A stretch of 64,000 nt of DNA. Source: Fasciola hepatica. Its lineage: Eukaryota; Platyhelminthes; Trematoda; Plagiorchiida; Fasciolidae. Location: positions 7,830,501 to 7,894,500 of the forward strand of contig CANUEZ040000159.1 in NCBI GenBank assembly GCA_948099385.1, given 5' to 3'. This document shows, one piece after another, positions 44,671-57,700 of the stretch. Positions within the stretch are counted from its first letter, which is position 1; every line of letters begins with the position of its first letter. A model generated the notes under the pieces. It was not told where the DNA came from. It ran no database searches and saw nothing but the letters and a program-made list of their open reading frames with translations. The position numbers and the translations under genes were made by a program.

Positions 44671-45894
44671 AATTATGAAAAATCACACTTCTCATTCATT
44701 TGTCCACTCCAAAATAAACAATATCCATTCACACTACACACCATTCAACATTAGATCCTACTGAACATATAACATCCGAGTGTACAACTATGATCACGAG
44801 TGGCCAGACGAGTACACACTACGCATACCTCACGACCGAAAAGACAAGAGCAAAACACATAGTGTGCTTCCCGCAACACATTCTATCCAAACAAATACAT
44901 ACTAAGTAATATCATCATGAACGCTTGCACATGCAGCCTCGTTGTTCGTTCGGTTACCAGTGACCCACACACGAATAATTATGAAAAATCACACTTCTCA
45001 TTCATTTGTCCACTCCAAAATAAACAATATCCATTCACACTACACACCATCCAACATTAGATCCTACTGAACATATACCATCCGAGTGTACAACTATGAT
45101 CACGAGTGGCCAGACGAGTACACACTACGCATACCTCACGACCGAAAAGACAAGAGCAAAACACATAGTGTGTTTCCCGCAACACATTCTATCCAAACAA
45201 ATACATACTAAGTAATATCATCATGAACGCTTGCACATGCAGCCTCGTTGTTCGTTCGGTTACCAGTGACCCACACACGAATAACTATGAAAAATCACAC
45301 TTCTCATTCATTTGTCCACTCCAAAATAAACAATATCCATTCACACTACACACCATTCAACATTAGATCCTACTGAACATATAACATCCGAGTGTACAAC
45401 TATGAACACGAGTGGCCAGACGAGTACACAGCACACATACCTCACGACCGAAAAGACAAGAGCAAAACACATAGTGTGCTTCCCGCAACACATTCTATCC
45501 AAACAAATATATACTAAGTAATATCATCATGAACGCTTGCACATGCAGCCTCAATGTTCGTTCGGTTACCAGTGACCAACACACGAATAACTATGAAAAA
45601 TCACACTTCTCATTCATTTGTCCACTCCAAAATAAATAATATCCATTCACACTACACACCATTCAACAACAAATCCTACTGAACATATAACATCCGAGTG
45701 TACAACTATGAACACGAGTGGCCAGACGAGTATACACTACGCATACCTCACGACCGAAAAGACAAGAGCAAAACACATAGTGTGCTTCCCGCAACACATT
45801 CTATCCAAACAAATACATACTAAGTAATATCATCATGAACGCTTGCACATGCAGCCTCGTTGTTCGTTCGGTTACCAGTGACCCACACACGAAT
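44671..45894. repeat. Transition between the 4-mer and 6-mer domains (4 monomers)
   Basis: Four monomers that do not continue either neighbouring HOR in full. The first matches the start of 4-mer unit 3. The second has tatacc and a private ccatccaac near 45049. The third has a private acagcacac near 45428. The fourth has accaacac just upstream, aataaataat near 45633 and caacaacaaatcc near 45666. The caacaacaaatcc variant recurs only near 55762, ten kilobases away, which hints at a long-range exchange. Confidence 0.7.
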
Positions 45895-47118
45895 AACTAT
45901 GAAAAATCACACTTCTCATTCATTTGTCCACTCCAAAATAAACAATATCCATTCACACTACACACCATTCAACATTAGATCCTACTGAACATATAACATC
46001 CGAGTGTACAACTACGAACACGAGTGGCCAGACGAGTACACACTACGCATACCTCACGACCGAAAAGACAAGAGCAAAACACATAGTGTGCTTCCCGCAA
46101 CACATTCTATCCAAACAAATACATACTAAGTAATATCATCATGAACGCTTGCACATGCAGCCTTAATGTTCGTTCGGTTACCAGTGACCCACACACGAAC
46201 AACTATGAAAAATCACACTTCTCATTCATTTGTCCACTCCAAAATAAACAATATCCATTCACACTACACACCATTCAACATTAGATCCTACTGAACATAT
46301 AACATCCGAGTGTACAACTATGAACACGAGTGGCCAGACGAGTACACACCACACATACCTCACGACCGAAAAGACAAGAGCAAAACACATAGTGTGCTTC
46401 CCGCAACACATTCTATCCAAACAAATACATACTAAGTAATATCATCATGAACGCTTGCACATGCAGCCTCGTTGTTCGTTCGGTTACCAGTGACCCACAC
46501 ACGAATAACTATGAAAAATCACACTTCTCATTCATTTGTCCACTCCAAAATAAACAATATCCATTCACACTACACACCATTCAACATTAGATCCTAATGA
46601 ACATATAACATCCGAGTGTACAACTACGAACACGAGTGGCCAGACGAGTACACACTACGCATACCTCACGACCGAAAAGACAAGAGCAAAACACATAGTG
46701 TGATTCCCGCAACACATTCTATCCAAACAAATACATACTGAGTAATATCATCATGAACACTTGCACATGCAGCCTCGTTGTTCGTTCGGTTACCAGTGAC
46801 CCACACACGAATAATTATGAAAAATCACACTTCTCATTCATTTGTCCACTCCAAAATAAACAATATCCATTCACACTACACACCATTCAACATTAGATCC
46901 TACTGAACATATAACATCCGAGTGTACAACTACGAACACGAGTGGCCAGACGAGTACACACTACGCATACCTCACGACCGAAAAGACAAGAGCAAAACAC
47001 ATAGTGTGATTCCCGCAACACATTCTATCCAAACAAATACATACTAAGTAATATCATCATGAACACTTGCACATGCAGCCTCAATGTTCGTTCGGTTACC
47101 AGTGACCCACACACGAAT

Positions 47119-48954
47119 AACTATGAAAAATCACACTTCTCATTCATTTGTCCACTCCAAAATAAACAATATCCATTCACACTACACACCATTCAACATT
47201 AGATCCTACTGAACATATACCATCCGAGTGTACAACTATGATCACGAGTGGCCAGACGAGTACACACTACGCATACCTCACGACCGAAAAGACAAGAGCA
47301 AAACACATAGTGTGCTTCCCGCAACACATTCTATCCAAACAAATACATACTAAGTAATATCATCATGAACACTTGCACATGCAGCCTCAATGTTCGTTCG
47401 GTTACCAGTGACCCACACACGAATAACTATGAAAAATCACAATTCTCATTCATTTGTCCACTCCAAAATAAACAATATCCATTCACACTACACACCATTC
47501 AACATTAGATCCTACTGAACATATACCATCCGAGTGTACAACTATGATCACGAGTGGCCAGACGAGTACACACTACGCATACCTCACGACCGAAAAGACA
47601 AGAGCAAAACACATAGTGTGCTTCCCGCAACACATTCTATCCAAACAAATACATACTAAGTAATATCATCATGAACGCTTGCACATGCAGCCTCGTTGTT
47701 CGTTCGGTTACCAGTGACCAACACACGAACAACTACGAAAAATCACACTTCTCATTCATTTGTCCACTCCAAAATAAACAATATCCATTCACACTACACA
47801 CCATTCAACATTAGATCCTACTGAACATATAACATCCGAGTGTACAACTACGAACACGAGTGGCCAGACGAGTACACACTACGCATACCTCACGACCGAA
47901 AAGACAAGAGCAAAACACATAGTGTGCTTCCCGCAACACATTCTATCCAAACAAATACATACTAAGTAATATCATCATGAACGCTTGCACATGCAGCCTC
48001 AATGTTCGTTCGGTTACCAGTGACCCACACACGAACAACTATGAAAAATCACACTTCTCATTCATTTGTCCACTCCAAAATAAACAATATCCATTCACAC
48101 TACACACCATTCAACATTAGATCCTACTGAACATATAACATCCGAGTGTACAACTATGAACACGAGTGGCCAGACGAGTACACACCACACATACCTCACG
48201 ACCGAAAAGACAAGAGCAAAACACATAGTGTGCTTCCCGCAACACATTCTATCCAAACAAATACATACTAAGTAATATCATCATGAACGCTTGCACATGC
48301 AGCCTCGTTGTTCGTTCGGTTACCAGTGACCCACACACGAATAACTATGAAAAATCACACTTCTCATTCATTTGTCCACTCCAAAATAAACAATATCCAT
48401 TCACACTACACACCATTCAACATTAGATCCTAATGAACATATAACATCCGAGTGTACAACTACGAACACGAGTGGCCAGACGAGTACACACTACGCATAC
48501 CTCACGACCGAAAAGACAAGAGCAAAACACATAGTGTGATTCCCGCAACACATTCTATACAAACAAATACATACTAAGTAATATCATCATGAACACTTGC
48601 ACATGCAGCCTCGTTGTTCGTTCGGTTACCAGTGACCCACACACGAATAATTATGAAAAATCACACTTCTCATTCATTTGTCCACTCCAAAATAAACAAT
48701 ATCTATTCACACTACACACCATTCAACATTAGATCCTACTGAACATATAACATCCGAGTGTACAACTACGAACACGAGTGGCCAGACGAGTACACACTAC
48801 GCATACCTCACGACCGAAAAGACAAGAGCAAAACACATAGTGTGCGTCCCGCAACACATTCTATCCAAACAAATACATACTAAGTAATATCATCATGAAC
48901 GCTTGCACATGCAGCCTCAATGTTCGTTCGGTTACCAGTGACCCACACACGAAT
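47119..48954. repeat. 6-monomer HOR unit 1
   Basis: Opens with two tatacc/tgatcac monomers, the second with cacaatt. Private features are cgaacaactacg near 47727, ctatacaaa near 48556 and atctattc near 48702. It is the most divergent of the four units; its third to sixth monomers resemble 45895-47118 more closely than units 3 and 4. Confidence 0.8.
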
Positions 48955-50790
48955 AACTATGAAAAATCACACTTCTCATTCATTTGTCCACTCCAAAATA
49001 AACAATATCCATTCACACTACACACCATTCAACATTAGATCCTACTGAACATATACCATCCGAGTGTACAACTATGATCACGAGTGGCCAGACGAGTACA
49101 CACTACGCATACCTCACGACCGAAAAGACAAGAGCAAAACACATAGTGTGCTTCCCGCAACACATTCTATCCAAACAAATACATACTAAGTAATATCATC
49201 ATGAACACTTGCACATGCAGCCTCAATGTTCGTTCGGTTACCAGTGACCCACACACGAATAACTATGAAAAATCACACTTCTCATTCATTTGTCCACTCC
49301 AAAATAAACAATATCCATTCACACTACACACCATTCAACATTAGATCCTACTGAACATATACCATCCGAGTGTACAACTATGATCACGAGTGGCCAGACG
49401 AGTACACACTACGCATACCTCACGACCGAAAAGACAAGAGCAAAACACATAGTGTGCTTCCCGCAACACATTCTATCCAAACAAATACATACTAAGTAAT
49501 ATCATCATGAACACTTGCACATGCAGCCTCGTTGTTCGTTCGGTTACCAGTGACCCACACACGAATAACTATGAAAAATCACACTTCTCATTCATTTGTC
49601 CACTCCAAAATAAACAATATCCATTCACACTACACACCATTCAACATTAGATCTTACTGAACATATAACATCCGAGTGTACAACTATGAACACGAGTGGC
49701 CAGACGAGTACACACCACACATACCTCACGACCGAAAAGACAAGAGCAAAACACATAGTGTGCTTCCCGCAACACATTCTATCCAAACAAATACATACTA
49801 AGTAATATCATCATGAACGCTTGCACATGCAGCCTCAATGTTCGTTCGGTTACCAGTGACCCACACACGAATAACTATGAAAAATCACACTTCTCATTCA
49901 TTTGTCCACTCCAAAATAAACAATATCCATTCACACTACACACCATTCAACATTAGATCCTACTGAACATATAACATCCGAGTGTACAACTACGAACACG
50001 AGTGGCCAGACGAGTACACACTACGCATACCTCACGACCGAAAAGACAAGAGCAAAACACATAGTGTGCTTCCCGCAACACATTCTATCCAAACAAATAC
50101 ATACTAAGTAATATCATCATGAACACTTGCACATGCAGCCTCGTTGTTCGTTCGGTTACCAGTGACCCACACACGAATAATTATGAAAAATCACACTTCT
50201 CATTCATTTGTCCACTCCAAAATAAACAATATCCATTCACACTACACACCATTCAACATTAGATCCTACTGAACATATAACATCCGAGTGTACAACTATG
50301 AACACGAGTGGCCAGACGAGTACACACCACACATACCTCACGACCGAAAAGACAAGAGCAAAACACATAGTGTGATTCCCGCAACACATTCTATCCAAAC
50401 AAATACATACTAAGTAATATCATCATGAACACTTGCACATGCAGCCTCAATGTTCGTTCGGTTACCAGTGACCCACACACGAATAATTATGAAAAATCAC
50501 ACTTCTCATTCATTTGTCCACTCCAAAATAAACAATATCCATTCACACTACACACCATTCAACATTAGATCCTACTGAACATATAACATCCGAGTGTACA
50601 ACTACGAACACGAGTGGCCAGACGAGTACACACTACGCATACCTCACGACCGAAAAGACAAGAGCAAAACACATAGTGTGATTCCCGCAACACATTCTAT
50701 CCAAACAAATACATACTAAGTAATATCATCATGAACGCTTGCACATGCAGCCTCAATGTTCGTTCGGTTACCAGTGACCCACACACGAAT
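48955..50790. repeat. 6-monomer HOR unit 2
   Basis: Same order as units 3 and 4, but the fourth monomer is cgaac/ctacgc without gacgagagc. It also holds an isolated AGATCT variant (agatctta, 49649) otherwise seen only in the final domain. Confidence 0.8.
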
Positions 50791-52626
50791 AACTATGAAA
50801 AATCACACTTCTCATTCATTTGTCCACTCCAAAATAAACAATATCCATTCACACTACACACCATTCAACATTAGATCCTACTGAACATATACCATCCGAG
50901 TGTACAACTATGATCACGAGTGGCCAGACGAGTACACACTACGCATACCTCACGACCGAAAAGACAAGAGCAAAACACATAGTGTGCTTCCCGCAACACA
51001 TTCTATCCAAACAAATACATACTAAGTAATATCATCATGAACACTTGCACATGCAGCCTCAATGTTCGTTCGGTTACCAGTGACCCACACACGAATAACT
51101 ATGAAAAATCACACTTCTCATTCATTTGTCCACTCCAAAATAAACAATATCCATTCACACTACACACCATTCAACATTAGATCCTACTGAACATATACCA
51201 TCCGAGTGTACAACTATGATCACGAGTGGCCAGACGAGTACACACTACGCATACCTCACGACCGAAAAGACAAGAGCAAAACACATAGTGTGCTTCCCGC
51301 AACACATTCTATCCAAACAAATAAATACTAAGTAATATCATCATGAACACTTGCACATGCAGCCTCGTTGTTCGTTCGGTTACCAGTGACCCACACACGA
51401 ATAACTATGAAAAATCACACTTCTCATTCATTTGTCCACTCCAAAATAAACAATATCCATTCACACTACACACCATTCAACATTAGATCCTACTGAACAT
51501 ATAACATCCGAGTGTACAACTATGAACACGAGTGGCCAGACGAGTACACACCACACATACCTCACGACCGAAAAGACAAGAGCAAAACACATAGTGTGCT
51601 TCCCGCAACACATTCTATCCAAACAAATACATACTAAGTAATATCATCATGAACGCTTGCACATGCAGCCTCAATGTTCGTTCGGTTACCAGTGACCCAC
51701 ACACGAATAATTATGAAAAATCACACTTCTCATTCATTTGTCCACTCCAAAATAAACAATATCCATTCACACTACACACCATTCAACATTAGATCCTACT
51801 GAACATATAACATCCGAGTGTACAACTATGAACACGAGTGGCCAGACGAGTACACACTACGCATACCTCACGACCGAAAAGACGAGAGCAAAACACATAG
51901 TGTGCTTCCCGCAACACATTCTATCCAAACAAATACATACTAAGTAATATCATCATGAACACTTGCACATGCAGCCTCGTTGTTCGTTCGGTTACCAGTG
52001 ACCCACACACGAATAATTATGAAAAATCACACTTCTCATTCATTTGTCCACTCCAAAATAAACAATATCCATTCACACTACACACCATTCAACATTAGAT
52101 CCTACTGAACATATAACATCCGAGTGTACAACTATGAACACGAGTGGCCAGACGAGTACACACCACACATACCTCACGACCGAAAAGACAAGAGCAAAAC
52201 ACATAGTGTGATTCCCGCAACACATTCTATCCAAACAAATACATACTAAGTAATATCATCATGAACACTTGCACATGCAGCCTCAATGTTCGTTCGGTTA
52301 CCAGTGACCCACACACGAATAATTATGAAAAATCACACTTCTCATTCATTTGTCCACTCCAAAATAAACAATATCCATTCACACTACACACCATTCAACA
52401 TTAGATCCTACTGAACATATAACATCCGAGTGTACAACTACGAACACGAGTGGCCAGACGAGTACACACTACGCATACCTCACGACCGAAAAGACAAGAG
52501 CAAAACACATAGTGTGATTCCCGCAACACATTCTATCCAAACAAATACATACTAAGTAATATCATCATGAACGCTTGCACATGCAGCCTCAATGTTCGTT
52601 CGGTTACCAGTGACCCACACACGAAT
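50791..52626. repeat. 6-monomer HOR unit 3
   Basis: Nearly identical to unit 4 by diagnostic sites, sharing gacgagagc (51881 here). A private ataaatac occurs near 51321. The sixth monomer (aattatg, cgaac, tgattccc) matches that of unit 2. Confidence 0.85.
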
Positions 52627-54462
52627 AACTATGAAAAATCACACTTCTCATTCATTTGTCCACTCCAAAATAAACAATATCCATTCACACTACACACCAT
52701 TCAACATTAGATCCTACTGAACATATACCATCCGAGTGTACAACTATGATCACGAGTGGCCAGACGAGTACACACTACGCATACCTCACGACCGAAAAGA
52801 CAAGAGCAAAACACATAGTGTGCTTCCCGCAACACATTCTATCCAAACAAATACATACTAAGTAATATCATCATGAACACTTGCACATGCAGCCTCAATG
52901 TTCGTTCGGTTACCAGTGACCCACACACGAATAACTATGAAAAATCACACTTCTCATTCATTTGTCCACTCCAAAATAAACAATATCCATTCACACTACA
53001 CACCATTCAACATTAGATCCTACTGAACATATACCATCCGAGTGTACAACTATGATCACGAGTGGCCAGACGAGTACACACTACGCATACCTCACGACCG
53101 AAAAGACAAGAGCAAAACACATAGTGTGCTTCCCGCAACACATTCTATCCAAACAAATACATACTAAGTAATATCATCATGAACACTTGCACATGCAGCC
53201 TCGTTGTTCGTTCGGTTACCAGTGACCCACACACGAATAACTATGAAAAATCACACTTCTCATTCATTTGTCCACTCCAAAATAAACAATATCCATTCAC
53301 ACTACACACCATTCAACATTAGATCCTACTGAACATATAACATCCGAGTGTACAACTATGAACACGAGTGGCCAGACGAGTACACACCACACATACCTCA
53401 CGACCGAAAAGACAAGAGCAAAACACATAGTGTGCTTCCCGCAACACATTCTATCCAAACAAATACATACTAAGTAATATCATCATGAACGCTTGCACAT
53501 GCAGCCTCAATGTTCGTTCGGTTACCAGTGACCCACACACGAATAATTATGAAAAATCACACTTCTCATTCATTTGTCCACTCCAAAATAAACAATATCC
53601 ATTCACACTACACACCATTCAACATTAGATCCTACTGAACATATAACATCCGAGTGTACAACTATGAACACGAGTGGCCAGACGAGTACACACTACGCAT
53701 ACCTCACGACCGAAAAGACGAGAGCAAAACACATAGTGTGCTTCCCGCAACACATTCTATCCAAACAAATACATACTAAGTAATATCATCATGAACACTT
53801 GCACATGCAGCCTCGTTGTTCGTTCGGTTACCAGTGACCCACACACGAATAATTATGAAAAATCACACTTCTCATTCATTTGTCCACTCCAAAATAAACA
53901 ATATCCATTCACACTACACACCATTCAACATTAGATCCTACTGAACATATAACATCCGAGTGTACAACTATGAACACGAGTGGCCAGACGAGTACACACC
54001 ACACATACCTCACGACCGAAAAGACAAGAGCAAAACACATAGTGTGATTCCCGCAACACATTCTATCCAAACAAATACATACTAAGTAATATCATCATGA
54101 ACACTTGCACATGCAGCCTCGTTGTTCGTTCGGTTACCAGTGACCCACACACGAATAATTATGAAAAATCACACTTCTCATTCATTTGTCCACTCCAAAA
54201 TAAACAATATCCATTCACACTACACACCATTCAACATTAGATCCTACTCAACATATAACATCCGAGTGTACAACTACGAACACGAGTGGCCAGACGAGTA
54301 CACACCACACATACCTCACGACCGAAAAGACAAGAGCAAAACACATAGTGTGCTTCCCGCAACACATTCTATCCAAACAAATACATACTAAGTAATATCA
54401 TCGTGAACGCTTGCACATGCAGCCTCGTTGTTCGTTCGGTTACCAGTGACCCACACACGAAT
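52627..54462. repeat. 6-monomer HOR unit 4
   Basis: Closest to unit 3 through five monomers. The sixth monomer differs: ctcaacat at 54248 (stop lost), ccacacat and catcgtgaac near 54402. The stop loss creates the 89-codon frame at 54122-54391. The ctcaacat variant recurs only near 63121 and 63733. Confidence 0.82.
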
Positions 54463-54767
54463 AATTATGAAAAATCACACTTCTCATTCATTTGTCCACT
54501 CCAAAATAAACAATATCCATTCACACTACACACCATTCAACATTAGATCCTACTGAACATATAACATCCGAGTGTACAACTACGAACACGAGTGGCCAGA
54601 CGAGTACACACCACACATACCTCACGACCGAAAAGACAAGAGCAATCACATAGTGTGATTCCCGAAACGCATTCTATCCAAACAAATACATACTAAGTAA
54701 TATCATCATGAACGCTTGCACATGCAGCCTCGTTGTTCGTTCGGTTACCAGTGACCCACACACGAAT
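54463..54767. repeat. 305-bp variant monomer (1-bp deletion)
   Basis: At about 54645 the usual agcaaaacacat reads agcaatcacat. This looks like the agcaatac variant of the 4-mer domain with one further A lost. The same monomer has tgattcccgaaacgc, shared only with the full-length monomer starting at 55992. It marks the boundary between the 6-mer domain and the last domain. Confidence 0.93.
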
Positions 54768-57700
54768 AACTATGAAAAATCACACTTCTCATTCATTTGT
54801 CCACTCCAAAATAAACAATATCCATTCACACTACACACCATTCAACAGTAGATCCTACTGAACATATAACATCCGAGTGTACAACTATGATCACGAGTGG
54901 CCAGACGAGTACACACTACGCATACCTCACGACCGAAAAGACAAGAGCAAAACACATAGTGTGCTTCCCGCAACACATTCTATCCAAACAAATACATACT
55001 AAGTAATATCATCATGAACGCTTGCACATGCAGCCTCAATGTTCGTTCGGTTACCAGTGACCCACACACGAATAACTATGAAAAATCACACTTCTCATTC
55101 ATTTGTCCACTCCAAAATAAACAATATCCATTCACACTACACACCATTCAACATTAGATCCTAATGAACATATAACATCCGAGTGTACAACTACGAACAC
55201 GAGTGGCCAGACGAGTACACACTACGCATACCTCACGACCGAAAAGACAAGAGCAAAACACATAGTGTGATTCCCGCAACACATTCTATCCAAACAAATA
55301 CATACTGAGTAATATCATCATGAACACTTGCACATGCAGCCTCGTTGTTCGTTCGGTTACCAGTGACCCACACACGAATAACTATGAAAAATCACACTTC
55401 TCATTCATTTGTCCACTCCAAAATAAACAATATCCATTCACACTACACACCATTCAACATTAGATCCTACTGAACATATAACATCCGAGTGTACAACTAT
55501 GAACACGAGTGGCCAGACGAGTACACACCACACATACCTCACGACCGAAAAGAAAAGAGCAAAACACATAGTGTGCTTCCCGCAACACATTCTATCCAAA
55601 CAAATACATACTAAGTAATATCATCATGAACACTTGCACATGCAGCCTCGTTGTTCGTTCGGTTACCAGTGACCCACACACGAATAATTATGAAAAATCA
55701 CACTTCTCATTCATTTGTCCACTCCAAAATAAACAATATCCATTCACACTACACACCATTCAACAACAAATCCTACTGAACATATAACATCCGAGTGTAC
55801 AACTATGATCACGAGTGGCCAGACGAGTACACACTACGCATACCTCACGACCGAAAAGACAAGAGCAAAACACATAGTGTGCTTCCCGCAACACATTCTA
55901 TCCAAACAAATACATACTAAGTAATATCATCATGAACGCTTGCACATGCAGCCTCGTTGTTCGTTCGGTTACCAGTGACCCACACACGAATAACTATGAA
56001 AAATCACACTTCTCATTCATTTGTCCACTCCAAAATAAACAATATCCATTCACACTACACACCATTCAACATTAGATCCTACTGAACATATAACATCCGA
56101 GTGTACAACTACGAACACGAGTGGCCAGACGAGTACACACTACGCATACCTCACGACCGAAAAGACAAGAGCAAAACACATAGTGTGATTCCCGAAACGC
56201 ATTCTATCCAAACAAATACATACTAAGTAATATCATCATGAACGCTTGCACATGCAGCCTCGTTGTTCGTTCGGTTACCAGTGACCCACACACGAATAAC
56301 TATGAAAAATCACACTTCTCATTCATTTGTCCACTCCAAAATAAACAATATCCATTCACACTACACACCATTCAACATTAGATCCTACTGAACATATAAC
56401 ATCCGAGTGTACAACTACGAACACGAGTGGCCAGACGAGTACACACTACGCATACCTCACGACCGAAAAGACAAGAGCAAAACACATAGTGTGCTTCCCG
56501 CAACACATTCTATCCAAACAAATACATACTAAGTAATATCATCATGAACACTTGCACATGCAGCCTCGTTGTTCGTTCGGTTACCAGTGACCCACACACG
56601 AATAACTATGAAAAATCACACTTCTCATTCATTTGTCCACTCCAAAATGAACAATATCCATTCACACTACACACCATTCAACAGTAGATCTTACTGAACA
56701 TATAACATCCGAGTGTACAACTATGATCACGAGTGGCCAGACGAGTACACACTACGCATACCTCACGACCGAAAAGACAAGAGCAAAACACATAGTGTGC
56801 TTCCCGCAACACATTCTATCCAAACAAATACATACTAAGTAATATCATCATGAACCCTTGAACATGCAGCCTCAATGTTCGTTCGGTTACCAGTGACCCA
56901 CACACGAATAACTATGAAAAATCACACTTCTCATTCATTTGTCCACTCCAAAATAAACAATATCCATTCACACTACACACCATTCAACATTAGATCCTAC
57001 TGAACATATAACATCCGAGTGTACAACTACGAACACGAGTGGCCAGACGAGTACGCACTACGCATACCTCACGACCGAAAAGACAAGAGCAAAACACATA
57101 GTGTGCTTCCCGCAACACATTCTATCCAAACAAATACATACTAAGTAATATCATCATGAACGCTTGCACATGCAGCCTCAATGTTCGTTCGGTTACCAGT
57201 GACCCACACACAAATAACTATGAAAAATCACACTTCTCATTCATTTGTCCACTCCAAAATAAACAATATCCATTCACACTACACACCATTCAACATTAGA
57301 TCCTACTGAACATATAACATCCGAGTGTACAACTATGAACACGAGTGGCCAGACGAGTACACACTACGCATACCTCACGACCGAAAAGACAAGAGCAAAA
57401 CACATAGTGTGCGTCCCGCAACACATTCTATCCAAACAAATACATACTAAGTACTATCATCATGAACACTTGCACATGCAGCCTCGTTGTTCGTTCGGTT
57501 ACCAGTGACCCACACACGAATAACTATGAAAAATCACAATTCTCATTCATTCGTCCACTCCAAAATAAACAATATCCATTCACACTACACACCATTCAAC
57601 ATTAGATCCTACTGAACATATAACATCCGAGTGTACAACTATGATCACGAGTGGCCAGACGAGTACACACTACGCATACCTCACGACCGAAAAGACAAGA

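Larger units (their letters stand above)
45895..54462. repeat. HOR domain 6: 6-monomer (1836-bp) unit
   Basis: Two consecutive tatacc monomers mark each unit; the first atatacc of each pair is at 47215, 49051, 50887 and 52723, exactly 1836 bp apart. The order after the pair is cgaac or tgaac, then tgaac/ccacac, then another, then an aattatg/cgaac monomer. Four units tile 47119-54462. The four monomers before that (45895-47118) match the last four positions of a unit, so the domain starts part way through one. Units 3 and 4 also share gacgagagc at 51881 and 53717. Confidence 0.9.

Noticed and set aside
54122..54391. 89-codon open frame, also at 62995-63264 and 63607-63876
   Set aside because: Created by actgaac changing to actcaac, which removes a TGA stop; pure satellite sequence without start context or family resemblance.
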